Made by a program: the position numbers and the translations under genes. Below, piece after piece: positions 22,684-34,700 of a DNA stretch of 64,000 nt. Numbering within the stretch: the stretch's first letter is position 1; each line of letters begins with the position of its first letter. Source of the stretch: Flaccisagitta enflata (Eukaryota; Chaetognatha; Sagittoidea; Aphragmophora); NCBI GenBank assembly GCA_965153355.1, contig OZ231126.1:57536001-57600000 (forward strand). The letters are read 5' to 3'. The notes under the pieces are model-generated. The model did no database searches. It worked only from the letters and a program-made list of their open reading frames with translations, and was not told where the DNA came from.

Positions 22684-23549
22684 AGTTGAGTGCACGCTAC
22701 TCTAGAACTTAACGTGTCGATCGGTCGATCAGTCCATCCCGTAATATAACTCAAATTTTGACTTAAGGTAAAATATTTAAGGGTACTTCAGGTTTTTTTT
22801 TGGGGTATAGAAAGGAAAGGAAGGCATAAAAGAAGGAAGGAATGAAAAAAGTAATGGAAGGAAAGGAAGGAATACATATGTTGTTACAGTACCTTCCGAG
22901 CAAACCCGGCTTAAACTGGAGGATTAATTTTTGTTACTTTAATTTCATTTCCCAAATTTCATTTTTTGTACATAACTTAATTAAAAGATACTTAATTCCT
23001 CGAACATATTTGGCTGTCAAAAAAAATAACTCGTGAAATCAAAGTGCATGAAGAAATCAGTATTGAGCGTTCTAACCCAGACCATTGGATTTGGCAGAAA
23101 ATTTTACTTTTCCCAGACTACAAGAACAGCTCAGTCAGACAATTATTTCAGATTTTATGGCCATTTAAAGTTTTTAAGGACAATTGTCCTAAATTATTTT
23201 GAGACAATTGTCCTTAAAAACTTTAAATGGCTGTAACATCTGAAATAATTATCTGACTGAGCTGTTCTTGTAGTCTAGGATTGATAAAATTTTCTGCCAA
23301 ATCCAATGGTCTGGGTTAAAACACTCAATATTGATGTCTTCATGTACTTTGATTTCACGAGTTACAGCCAAATATGTTCAAGGAATTAAGTATCTTTTAA
23401 TTAAATTTGATGCAAAAAAAGAAGTTTGGGAAATGAAATTAAAGTAACAAAAATTAATCCTCCAGTTTTAACCGGGTTTGCTCGGAAGGTACTGTATGTG
23501 TGTAATTGTAAAACGGAGCACGCGACTGTTGGCCTGTCGAGCTTGTTTG
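22684..23549 (+). mobile_element. (GTCY)-like element with nested MITE
   Basis: The 5' end AGTTGAGTGCACGCTACTC is followed by GTCGATCGGTCGATCAGTCC. The 3' end, after the nested element 22887-23494, reads GGAGCACGCGACTGTTGGCC and CTTGTTTG. The same 3' end (GTGTAATTGTAAAACGGAGC) recurs at the right edge of the window (about 63945). Weaker family member. Confidence 0.45.
22887..23494. mobile_element. 608-bp foldback MITE, TA duplication (copy 1)
   Basis: Nearly the whole element is an inverted repeat with its centre near 23195. Termini read CAGTACCTTCCGAGCAAACC and its inverse, flanked by TA on both sides. TA duplication and CAGT termini fit the Tc1/mariner superfamily. No transposase frame. 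A second copy of the same length is at 52150-52757. Confidence 0.85.
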
Positions 23550-23949
23550 TCAAAATTTCTCTCTCTGGCACCATATTCGAGCAAGAGTAATGTGGAAATT
23601 AAGATTCAGTTACTCGGCTAGTGACATAGAAATCATCTAAGATCAAACTAACACCTAATCAGTTTATCTTTACTGAGCTAGCCTGATAATGAGGCTGAAA
23701 TGTAGATAAGTAGATCACTGGAGCTTGAGGGGGGATGTAGATTCAATTGCAGGGTCCAATCAACAGTCGTCAGAGTAACACATGCCGTGGGCATATGCAA
23801 ATATGAACAATGACAATTCATTAAATACATACAGAAAATACCAAAAAAAGGTTTGACTAGAAATAAAATCAAGCAGTGCGAATTGTAACTTCTTTCTCAT
23901 AAAGCGAGGGACTAGAGCGTAGCTCAAATTGATTTAGGTCACTCTCCAT

Positions 23950-26900
23950 TCATGAATGACAAAATTGTGAGTCGAGAATTTTTCCCCATTCTTGCGTCGT
24001 CAACGGCGAAGAATGCTGAAATGAGAAAGCCGTGAGCCAGTTCAAGCTCTCTGGCTTCTGGTTGTCCAAATCTTCCGGATCCTGAGTATTCTGCGGTGAT
24101 GCACCATCGTGGATCGATGACCAGCTGCCTTCGATCCACCTTTGGATGCAGGCCAGTCTTTGAAACCGTGTCGGAATCGCCACTTCACTTTCTAGATAAT
24201 GGAGAGGGGCGGTATGAGGTTTGTTTATTCGGTCGAGGTTAGTAACAACGTATGTAATGCCAAACAATTAGCCTTTATAAAAAAATCCCATTCTCCGAAT
24301 GACGGACATGCTGTTGAAGGAAACCGCCCAATTTTTACCTTTCAAGTCTGACGTAAATTTCTGTTACCACCTTTCGCACAATTTTTGAAAATTCGACGCC
24401 CAAAGTAAACCCGCAAAAAGCCCACTTCTGGTTGGCCCAGTAAGCTAAAAATTAAATAGTAGTAGCCCTAAAGACACTTAGGTTCAAATTTCATCTTACT
24501 GGGCCAGCTAGAAGTATAACCATGGCGTCAATAAAAATGGCCGCCTATTCAAGCCCATCCCCTGAGTACAATTTTTTGACTAGCTTCAAAATTTTCTAGG
24601 TAGTAATAGAACTTCAAGTTTCTGGCTCAGAGAAAAAATCAGAACTCAAAAAAGTCTACAAATGTACCCGTGACATCAATTTTTGTGAAAGGCCTTCAAA
24701 TATGAACTGCCAAAACACTTTTTTTTTGGCATTTTTAGCTTTTGTAATGTTTTACAAAAACTCATGCCACAGGCACAAAAATACACTTTTTTGAGTTCTG
24801 ATTTTTGCAGCAGGTCAATGAATTGTAAAACTATCATACATTTGAAAAAATTGGTACCTGTTTCAAAAAATTATTTCATTAAAGAGGTGGGACGACAGGT
24901 GTTTAAGAGATAACTTTGCACATTTTCAGTAAAATCAACAAAAAGTAGTGTAAAATTCAACATTTTTAAGTTCTGATTTTTTTGTTGAGTCGGAAATTCG
25001 ATGAATTATTTCCACCTAAAAAATGGTGAGACTAGTTAAAAAAATTAGCTCATTGTAAAAAATTGAAGTTAGTAAAAATTTTTTATCAAAAACTGATTTT
25101 ACTCCCTTGTTTTAAAATCATTACTGTGACCACAAAAATTAACTTTTTTGAGTTCTGATTTTTTTGCTGGGTCAAATATCATTTATACTTTCTTCATCTT
25201 TGAAAAATTCAAATGCAATGATGAAAAAAAAATCATTTTTTTAAAGTTCTAAAAAGTATCATTGTAAAATATTATTGATCAATTTGTGTAAGAATACGGT
25301 TTACAAAAATTGATGCTGCGGACACAAAAATTAACTTTTTCAAATTCTGATTTTTTTACTAAGTCAGAAATTCAAAATATTATCATCATCCCAAAAATTA
25401 TGAAGCTATTTCAAAAATTGAACTCACAGCAGCAAATTGAACATGGCGGCCATTTTTATTGACGCCATGGTTACTTCAAGGTTTTTCTAAAAGTGTTTAA
25501 TTATCAAAAATTGCGCGACAGAAATTATAAAGGCCAGAGGTGCCGATTCTGCTTAACTGCCGCGTAGCGTGAAAATATCAGCAAAAGTTGCCGCACTTTT
25601 CATTCATGGTATACACAGACCTTCCCTCTTCATTCCGCCCACCAACCAAAACACCCCATGTTAATGGTCTTGTTCACCTCGAAGAGCCACACTCCGTAAA
25701 CCAACTGATTTTTCAAAAAAAGGACAGTAACATCGTTGTTATGCGCGTGCAGGTGGGCAAGGAGCAGTGATGGAGGCCACATATTCACTTTCACAGAAGT
25801 AATGGCCAATTTATCCGTGATGGTTAGCAAGATTAAGCTCTTTAGCAGCGAGAATCTAGCAGGGGCAAGCACCTTCCCCGATGAGCCTGAGGACTAAGTT
25901 CGCCAAGCGTAAGCCCGCCAAAGAAGGAAAGTAAGGAAACGTCGAAATTGGAAAAGGAAATGGAAATTGGAAATGGAAATGGGAATTTTTTGGATTTTTG
26001 GTGATTTTACAAAAAAAATTTGAAAAAAGCCAATTTCAGCCGGCTTTTTTCAAAAATCGTTTGAAAAAAGCCAATTTAATCCAGCCGGTTTAATCCGGCT
26101 TTTTTCAAGTGGCTAAAATTAGCGTGCCAACCCAGTCCAATTTCAACTTTACAAGCTAGCTGGTAAGATTTTTCCTATATTCATCCCTTCAAACACAACG
26201 CAATCGTGATTTGGAGTAAGCCTATTCCATAAAACACATTCATACTTGCTTATTTGCCCTGGGCCTTTTTCTTTGAAATTATAAAGAAAGCTTTGACGCT
26301 GAAAATAATTCTGATGGCATCTACAGAGAGAACGCATTTTGGCGAGTTTGGAACGTATGACCACATCATGCAATTGCAAATGAGGGTTTATCCACCTACC
26401 CGCAGATTTGGTCAAATCTTTGTTTTTCTCTCATTCATTTCTTTCTCTCTCACTCTTATTTCCCCTTTCCATCCAGCTTTTCCCCTTTGCCAGCTAAACT
26501 TGCCGCACTTTGGCGCTTGCCTGCCGCATAGAATCGCTACCATGCTACACAGAATCGGCACCTCGGATCAAGGCAAACATCAACATCGCTGTCTTGATAT
26601 CGGACAAACACAGTAACTACCACAACCATGCAAGTAACCACCTCCTCCATCCATGCAAACAAAGGTCCCTCACAGACAACGATAACATCATAACAGTCAT
26701 ACATACATACATACATCTCCAAAGCTTATCCTGGTCCGCTTACCGTCGTCACTGTCAGCGTCCACAGACATGCTGTCAAAATCATCTTCAGGTTCCTCTT
26801 CTACGTCTAAATTATACTCTTTCATCTTTCGCCATTGGAGCGACTGCGTATCAGTTACTATACCGCGCCATCTTTTGCAAGTTTCGGCTGCGTTTATAAT

Positions 26901-27230
26901 CGAAAGAGGGTCGAGATATTCAAACACTTTTAGAAGTATTTCAGCAGGAGCACTTTCCCACGGAGAGAGCGGAATTTTGTCATCCGTCTGCAGATCTAGT
27001 TCGTCGCTCATGTCAGTCGTACTCAAATCGTCGATTCCAGAATCGTCACTGACGCAACGCGATTTTCTGGCCAAGGGGCAAGTTCTTGGTTGATTCAATA
27101 TTGACAAACCCAAGTAGGGAGAAGAGGTTATTGTCTTCAGATCGTCTGTAGATTTGGAAGTCATCGTCGCTTTAGACGCCGTCAATCTTTCAAATTTGTC
27201 GCATAGTTGGAAGACAGATTGAAAATCCAT
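23950..27230 (-). CDS. F-box protein
   Basis: Exon 1 is 27230-26744 (ATG at 27230, 162 codons, donor GACG|GTAAGC). A phase-compatible terminal exon is 24191-23950, giving 242 aa in total. The N-terminal ~90 residues are Ser/Thr/Asp-rich and look disordered. An F-box follows at about residues 92-135 (SAPAEILLKVFEYLDPLSI then AAETCKRWRGIV), which in known proteins binds Skp1 in SCF ubiquitin ligases. Then come an acidic stretch (VEEEPEDDFDSM) and a C-terminal exon with FQRLACIQRWIEGSW. No WD40 or leucine-rich repeats are visible, so the subfamily is unclear. The F-box exon is firm; the second exon rests on phase and splice sites only. The intron (24192-26743) holds an inverted-repeat element. 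Confidence 0.65.
24518..25472. mobile_element. TIR element with internal tandem repeats
   Basis: Terminal inverted repeats AACCATGGCGTCAATAAAAA / its inverse plus GGCCGCC, about 27 bp. Inside, a roughly 150-bp unit ending in TTTTGAGTTCTGATTTTT recurs about five times, once inverted at the left. It is in the F-box gene intron. No transposase. Confidence 0.7.
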
Positions 27231-28130
27231 TTTCGACGAAATTTATTGCAATACCCGCAGTAAAGTTATCCGGTTTTCACCCAAGTTATTTTTCTCCCCC
27301 AAAGAGGTATGTCCCGTTGCAAATCCCTGAGAGAGCGAGCTTTTATTCGAGGTATCTATGACTGCGTCTCGGGTACACTGGTTGCCTTGAGCGCTCGTCT
27401 CATCCATCTTCCTCTTCCCATTCCCCTTAGCACGAGACTCGCGCTAATATGAGCCAGGGAAAGAGCGAAATGACGATGCATCATCGCGTGCGCGATAATG
27501 CAACACGTACGTGAGGAGAATAACGAGCAGAGAGAGGAGCGAAGTCGAAAAGAGATGATTCAGATCAGTTCACGCACTCCACACCAAGGCCACGCGATTA
27601 ACACGAGCGCGGCCAAGCGATCAACATGGGAGAGCCCATCATCGTTGCACTAAGATACCTACATACTTGACACCCGCAGTCTTTCCTCCTCAAGCTCCCT
27701 TCTCGTTTTAACACGCAATTCGTGTTCAATTGCGTCCAACCGAAGAGGCTGAGTCATTGGGACAAAAGATTTTATTTCCTCGCTTCGAGGCAGCCCTGGA
27801 TCTAAAGCTTCGTTCGCTTGAGCTGCCCAAGCATGAAAATTTAGTGTTAGGATTTGAACTCCTCGAGAATGAATGAGAGCTTCTTATTTTGCAAGAAGTG
27901 CTGAGAAGCAAACTATTACGATCACATGGCGCGCGTTGCGTGAAAATCCTCAACAAAAGTCTAAATTCTCGTTTGAGTACAGTAGATATCGGGGACAGTC
28001 ATGTTAAGAAATAAGACAAAAAGGATGCCTTATTCCTCATAAATGTCAAATGAATTAGCTACAACACTCCCACAGTGTTCCAGAAGAAAAATACTGCGTA
28101 GTTGAACTGTGTATAGGGAGCATAATAGTC
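27231..28130. other. Upstream region of F-box gene, possible exon
   Basis: GC-richer than its surroundings and free of obvious repeats, as expected of a promoter region. On the plus strand, 27715-27876 is open without an ATG and reads as an acidic/amphipathic peptide (TEEAESLGQKILFPRFEAAL...). An in-frame TAA at 27709 precedes it with no AG acceptor between, so I could not place it in a gene. Confidence 0.3.
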
Positions 28131-28204
28131 GTTACTAGGGGTAACAGGGTCCAGAAATGTATAAAAAGCATGATCCAATTAGATCCACTTATCTCAAGAC
28201 CAAT

Positions 28205-28705
28205 TTGAGGGTGGGGAATCAGCTCAGTTTGTCAAAAATTTACCTGATCAATATTTAGGGGCTTTTGACCCGAGATATGTAGCGGTAGTGCCCTATGAGG
28301 TCAAAATTTTAAAATGGGAAATTTCAAAATCTGATTGCAGATTTGGAATCCTTGCAAAAAAGTATGAATTACAAGTCTTTCTCTTTTTGATATTCAAACC
28401 AGAACATGGCCTAATCTGATGTCAAAGGTAATATTTGGGTCAAAATTGCTCTGTTTAAAGTTTGGTGTATTTTAACGTTAGACGATAATTTTGACTATAT
28501 TCCAGAGGGAATACCAAAAAAAGAAAGACACATTTTATCAGTTTTTTTTGCAAGGATTTTGAATCTGCAATCAGATTTTCAAATTTCCCATTTCAAAATA
28601 TTGACCTCATATGGTCTTTTGACCTGAGATATGTAGCGGTAGTGTCCCAAATCTTTACCAGAGCAAATTTGTGACAGACTGAGCTGATTCCCCACCCATT
28701 ACACA
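28205..28705. repeat. Foldback (GATTGCAGATT family)
   Basis: Outer ends GTGGGGAATCAGCTCAG and CTGAGCTGATTCCCCAC are inverse. GAGATATGTAGCGGTAGTG occurs on both sides, and ATCTGATTGCAGATTT pairs with AATCTGCAATCAGATT. Confidence 0.75.
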
Positions 28706-29039
28706 CATTTCTTTTGATAAGAACACTCTATAAGAACATCAGCCTCAGATTTGGCCAAAAAATAAGAACATCTTAAGAATATGCTGAGCCTCAGATTTGA
28801 AGATCAGAATAATATTCTTCAAAAAAATAGTAAAATTAGATGAAAAACTTTTAATGATTGATATTTTGATAATGATTTTTTGAATGATAATTTATTATTC
28901 ATTAAATATTAATCTTTTATTTCTTTTTATATAATAAAAATGTTATTTTTTTAATAATTGCTTAGAATTTACCATTATAGTGATATAAACAACTAATTAT
29001 AAAGAAATTATCCTATTAAAAAACAAGAACATGTTAAGA

Positions 29040-29317
29040 ACATTTGAGCCTCAAAACAAGCCTAAAATCTGTCCTTTCAAGCCTGAAATCTGCCTGAGAG
29101 GGCAGATTTCAGGCCTGAGAGAGTAGATTTCAGGCCTGAGAGGGTAGATTGCAGGCCTGGGAGGGCCTGGGGGGCGAACAGACAAAATGACGGACGGACG
29201 GACGAACAAAAGTCCCCCCCGTGTTCTACAGGACTTCGTCTTCTTTGGGGCCACTGCCCTGCTTCCTCTCACTCAAATTCACAATCATGCAAAGCAGGGC
29301 AACGGGTATCGCTGACC
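29040..29317 (-). repeat. CAGGCCTGA repeats with hairpin module
   Basis: Several copies of GGGCAGATTTCAGGCCTGAG, a GACGGACGGACGAAC tract, then a hairpin module copy (29219-29317) whose stem is GCCCTGCTT / AAGCAGGGC. It is inverted relative to the same arrangement at 11012-11240. Confidence 0.65.
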
Positions 29318-29465
29318 ACATATTGCCCTTGGGCGACCTGTTCAGACCTCAAATCAACACTCTCAGGCCTGAAATCAGCTGTCTCAGGCCACAAAATAGC
29401 CCTCCCAGACCTCAAAACAGACACTACTAACTGAAGCTGGAACAAAATTGCCCTATGTGGAATCA

Positions 29466-29547
29466 TAGGTCATCAGCCCCTCCATAGCCGCTGCCCCATT
29501 ACCTCTATATCACAATAATATCAATGGGGCAACGGGAACCGCTGACC
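29466..29547 (-). repeat. Hairpin module copy, alternative stem
   Basis: Same flanks as the other copies (AGGTCATC, GCCGCTG, AACGGGAACCGCTGACC), but the stem is GCCCCATT / AATGGGGC instead of GCCCTGCTT / AAGCAGGGC. Confidence 0.7.
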
Positions 29548-30480
29548 ATATGACGCTTGACCGATTTGATATACATATCTGGACCCTATTGTTACTAGGG
29601 GTGATGCTTGCTAGCTAGCCTAAGACAAGCGATAGTCATACAGAACATACTGTGGGAAAGTTATAGCAAGTCTGATTTAGAGCAATGTTCCTGTAAGTCT
29701 TCTATTATGAACTTTGATATTTCAGCGGGTATATTCTTCGAGCCTGCGTCACATTCGAAGCCGCTGCCCAAAAGCTAAGCCGAAGCGTAAAGGCCACATC
29801 TGTGTACAATGAGGTTGAAACTCGCTCAGGACCACATTCATCCTTGTTCAGTCCATTAGACAACTGAGCGCCGCTTGAGCTCAAACGCCTAACTTGGCAC
29901 TGTCTTTGAGAATCAACCTTTACAGAACATCTGCACCCATGTCAGGGGTTACCACACAGCACCGCGTTCTGATGACTAAAGAGGACGAAAGCTCGAAGTA
30001 AAGCCAGTTTTTGCAATTTTTGGCGAATGAATACTAAATTGATAAAACACTGATATTATTTAGTTGCCCATTTTTGTCAATTTAGATCAATGAAAGAAAG
30101 TTAGAAATTCGATTTAACAACCGAAGATCCCCAGTCACTTATGGGTTGTTGAATCGGTTTCCCACTGTATATATTTCTGAAAATCGGTCTGTACTGATCT
30201 TAGTGTGCACTTTTTGATACACCAAACTTCAGCATAAAACATTGGATGGTTGCAGGTCAGCAAAACATAAAAAGACTAGTGATTTTGGTGGAAAACCAGT
30301 TTTCAGTCACGCGCTACGCGACTCCACCCCGCTATGTCGGTCCGATGGTCGGTTGGTCTGTCCCCTTTTTGGGCAGCGGCCCCGAAGGGGCCGATGACCT
30401 ATGCTTTCACACAGGAGAAATTTCTCCTTCTCCTTCTCCTTTGTACCCCCCCCCCCACTTTTAGCCTCGAGACCCAAATC

Positions 30481-31020
30481 CCGGCCTTGAGGCCTAAATC
30501 CTAGCCTCGAAACCCAAATCCAAGCCTTGAGGCCCAAATCCTAGCCTTGAGGCCCAAATCCCAGCCTCGAGGCCCAAATCCCAGCCTCGAGGCCCAAATC
30601 CCAGCCTCGAGGCCCAAATCCCAGCCTCGAGGCCCAAATCCCAGCCTCGAGGCCCAAATCCCAGCCTCGAGGCCCAAATCCCAGCCTCGAGGCCCAAATC
30701 CCAGCCTCGAGGCCCAAATCCCAGCCTCGAGGCCCAAATCCCAGCCTCGAGGCCCAAATCCCAGCCTCGAGGCCCAAATCCCAGCCTCGAGGCCCAAATC
30801 CCAGCCTCGAGGCCCAAATCCCAGCCTCGAGGCCCAAATCCCAGCCTCGAGGCCCAAATCCCAGCCTCGAGGCCCAAATCCCAGCCTCGAGGCCCAAATC
30901 CCAGCCTCGAGGCCCAAATCCCAGTCTAGAGGCTCAAATTTCAGCCATGAGGCTCAAATCCCCGCCTCTGCGGTCAAATCCCAGCCTCCAGGTTCTAATT
31001 CCATCCTTGAGGCCCAAATA
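30481..31020. repeat. 20-bp minisatellite, about 26 units
   Basis: Unit CCCAAATCCCAGCCTCGAGG. About 18 consecutive units (roughly 30560-30920) are identical; the edges are degenerate. Because 20 is not a multiple of 3 and no stop arises, long repetitive open frames appear on both strands; these are artefacts. Confidence 0.97.
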
Positions 31021-31030
31021 ACAACAGCAT

Positions 31031-31117
31031 AGGTCATCGGCCCCTTCGGGGCCGCTGCCCCTCTAACCACCGTACACCCACATAAACTCACATAGGGGCA
31101 ACGGGTACCGCTGACCA
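31031..31117 (-). repeat. Hairpin module copy, alternative stem
   Basis: AGGTCATCGGCCCCTTCGGG, then CCGCTGCCCCT ... AGGGGCAACGG, GTACCGCTGACC. Stem GCCCCT / AGGGGC. Confidence 0.65.
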
Positions 31118-31772
31118 TCTAACGCTTTTGCGACTATTACTTTTTCAGCTTTTGAGCTTTCTGAGGTTACTGCTCCTGCCAAGATGCCCTAGCAACCTTA
31201 TCCAACACTGTTCCTGCCCACCCGCACGTGACTGGGGTAGCCATGCATTCGGCCTTGTTTTTTGTAGTTGTACTTGGGAGAAGTTTGCATTATCTGCCTG
31301 TCATTTTTCAACATATTGAGCTAGAACCGGGATTGGACTCAAATGAAAGAATCCAATGTAGATTACGTACCTACTTCAAAATTTTTAAATATTGGGGACA
31401 TGGAAATGATCATTGAATATCTCTAATGGATGAGTCACTGCGCGGTATGAGTCCCTACGCATAACTGTTTTACCATTCAGAGTTGGTTTGGCAGTTCCAT
31501 GAGATAGAGAATTTCCAATCAGAACAAACAGGTGCTCAAGGGCCACTGACCAAAAGGAAACAAAGTCCATCCCTGACCTAGCGAAAACATGGTGGAGTAC
31601 ATACCTAACAAACAATCTTTCATCCCTCTTCAGCCTAACTTAAATCTTTAATAATAATAACATACTCAACAATCCATTACCGTCAAAAATGTATCAACAC
31701 AGGATTTTTATGCATTGACGCAAATGGAGACGGGGAGAAGTAAATCAATGCAAATAACAATCTTGAAACAAG

Positions 31773-34700
31773 TCATTTTTTCTTCTTCTTTTTGGTACTC
31801 GAGCTTTTATCGCCCTTGATACTACTTTGAGAACTAGGCGACGGAATGCTTATCAGAGATGAGGCAACCAAGTCGAAGCCGCTGTCAGCCACGACATTAC
31901 TTCCAGCTCCGTCACATACGACATCCTCAGTGTCATTTTCAAAGATACTTTTCACCGAAGAGGGTTCCGTATTGACGTCGTCATCATCAGCGTCGTAATC
32001 AGTCACGTCGGTCGTAGTCAAAGGCTGTCCCGGCACGATGGAATGGGCGGCGTGATAGCTAGATTGATTTCTCGCGGCTTCTTTAGCGTCCATCTCGCGC
32101 TTGAAGAAAGCAGCCGACGCCGCAGTCACATCAGCCCTTCCCTCCACTTTGGCCACGCCCTCATTGTCACCGCCGAACCACACCTTGGAATCGCCACAAA
32201 TCTCCGACGACGCCTCCAACTTCGTCTGTCCATCACTAGACTCGGTAGACGTTAGCGTACGATATTGCGCCGAAACTTCTTCGGCTTGACGGCGAAGCTG
32301 TTTGTGTCGATAAATGACGTCACGATGGTAAAAGCGAAGCAGAGACTTGGCGGAACCAACGCCCATCTCGGTAAAGACCCTTTCTAGGTGGTCAGGGAAA
32401 TCGGATCCGCCGGATGTCATTTCCGCGTCGCGAGCATCCGCCAAATTTCCCGTCAACTGACGAAGATACGACTGAAGGAGATCTGCAGTAGAGACATAGG
32501 CACACAGAAAAAGAGGTAAATGAAAATCAAAATCTTGGGTGCAGAGGGGGAGGGGGGAAATAACTGGCAATGTTCCTAATGAGCAAGATATATTCTATTG
32601 GCACAGCTTGATCATTTCCACTGAGCAAAACCTACAGGGCATTTACTCTTTTACTCCCCTTGCCACTCACCAGTTAAAACGTCCACGGCGCATTCAGAGG
32701 CGCTGTCAAAACCGGCGTGAGCAACGAGTGTAACGACAGATTTTTTGACGAGCTGACGAGCTGTCGAGTTAGAAATGACGGGGGGAACAGATGGCGCGGT
32801 TGTAGTCGAACTCCATCGACCCTGAGCGAACGCGGACAACGTTTCTTCCGCGGGTGGAGGATGAAAAGGAAGACATGCAATTTCTGTCTTAACGACTTCT
32901 TTGACGTCGAGCGACGCCGGAAGTGGAGGCGGAGTCACTTTCGGCGATGAGGAAGTGGGTGGAAGAGAAGATGAAGCTTTGCGTTTAGAGCCTACGGCCT
33001 CCGGAGTTTTGTCACCATCGGAATTCGCGTGATCCGAAATCATAGTGTTCATCTTTCGCAGGTACTGACTCAATTGAAGAGAATGGATAATCTTCGGATC
33101 GGCATCGACGTCGAAACGTGTAAGTGTCGCTGAAGAATCAAGCAATGAGGAGGGTTCGTTTTTCGTCGGTCCAAAAAGCCCACTAACCTTCCGTTCCTGG
33201 GACAAAGGGTTGGGCAAATGTTTAGGGTGAGATGGAACAGTGGGATGGAAAAGTGGAAGAATACGAAATATGCGAAAACCAATCATTCGCAATCTCAAAA
33301 ATCAAGTATGTCCCAAGTCAATCATTTGTCCAGTAGCCATCGTGACGAAGCACTGCCACTCATGTATCAGTCATGACTCGGGAGAAAACTTCATGGTACA
33401 AAAAAGAGAAAATAACTTTCCCATTGACAAGCACCACTAGGTGAAGATTCTATGTTTTACCACAGATGTAACACACGAAAACCTTTATGGATTATCGTGC
33501 TGACTGATCTATGGGGGAAAACACTCCGACTTTCCTTCCTGGATGCTCTAGAGGAGTCTACGCAAAGAATACTAGTAAAATAAATGAAACAATAACAGAG
33601 TGTGCAAAATTATCCGGGCTTACTCCGTAAAAAAAAATCATACTTAAAAGTGACCCAGCACTATGCCTAAGCTAAAGTATCCCAGTTAGTCATCCTACAA
33701 GCTAGAATTGATTGTAGGTCTTTTCGAAATCCCTTGTCACTAAAGGAGTTCAATGATTTGAAACAAAGATTTTGATTTTGACAGAATTTTATTTTATGGG
33801 CAAAATAAGTTACAAAATCATAGATTCTTGTATTTATAACTACTCCATACAGTACTGTCTGATAACCAATCCAGGGTGAGAATGACATTACAGTGGGTTT
33901 TTTCGCAGTTTTGCCAAGCTCATATGTCTACAATATAAGAACCATCGAGAGGGATATCTTTCCTGTAGCGCTTTTAGAAAAAAATAGATTTTTCACCCAC
34001 TGGAAAGGTGGTGATAATATAGATTCTTGTGAGTTGTATTGACTAAATTTTTGATTCCATATTGTTAATCTAGGCAAAATTCCCTTTCGTTTGATAGGTC
34101 GCACTCTATATTTTTGCAAAGAACTTAAATTTTCATTTTTTGAGTCACCATTACAAAAAAGTAACGGTGGCTCAAAATATAAAAACTTTTTCTGTATAAA
34201 ACTATATAGTGTGACCTACAAAATGAAAGGAAATTTTGCATAGAATAACAATATGGAACCAAAAAATGAGTTACTACCACTCACAAGAATCTGTATTACC
34301 ACCACCTTTTCTGTAGGTGAAAAATCGATTTTTTTCAAAAACCGCTCCAGGAGAGATTTTCCTCTTGATGGTTCTTGTATTGTAGACATATGAGCTTGGC
34401 AAAATTGCGAAAAAACCCACTAATGTCATTCTCACCCTGGATTGGTCGTTAGACAGTAGTGCATAGTGACTTTCTTTCCTTGACACACTTTGCTGTGACA
34501 CACGATGCTGAAGGAGGTGAGTTAAACCAACATTAGCGGAGCTTGCAAAAGCAAATTAAGTCAAAACGGCAAGAGAAACTAACAACAGAATTAACGTTTT
34601 GTCAAATTTACCTAAAAAAAATTTTTCTGACTTTTTTTCTTTATGAAGTTTGGTTTTGAATGCTAAAAAGGATACTTTTTCATATCTACCTCTCATACTT

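Larger units (their letters stand above)
28142..29590. mobile_element. TIR element flanked by 11-bp direct repeat
   Basis: Termini AACAGGGTCCAGAAATGTAT and, inverted, AATAGGGTCCAGATATGTAT. The element is flanked by GTTACTAGGGG at 28131-28141 and 29591-29601. It contains a foldback of the GATTGCAGATT family (28205-28705) and (GTCY)/hairpin-module sequence (29040-29550). No coding frame. Confidence 0.6.
30305..31259 (+). mobile_element. Large (GTCY)-type element carrying minisatellite
   Basis: 5' end AGTCACGCGCTACGCGACT, CCGCTATGTCGGTCCG, then GGGCAGCGGCCCCGAAGGGG. A 20-bp minisatellite fills the middle. The inverse (CATCGGCCCCTTCGGGGCCG) and a hairpin module copy follow, with TAACGCTTTTGCGACTATTA and a 3' end of GCACGTGACT ... 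CATTCGGCCTTGTTT. Same organisation as 62281-62973. Confidence 0.65.

Noticed and set aside
26149-26415. Extra F-box gene exon (minus strand, DVVIRSKLAKMRS...)
   Set aside because: Open frame but no clear donor/acceptor in the needed phase; the plus strand is open too.
30494-31032. Long repetitive proteins (GLEAGIWASRLGFGPRG type) on both strands
   Set aside because: A 20-bp unit without stops yields 20-residue periodic frames in all phases; no codon-level constraint is visible.
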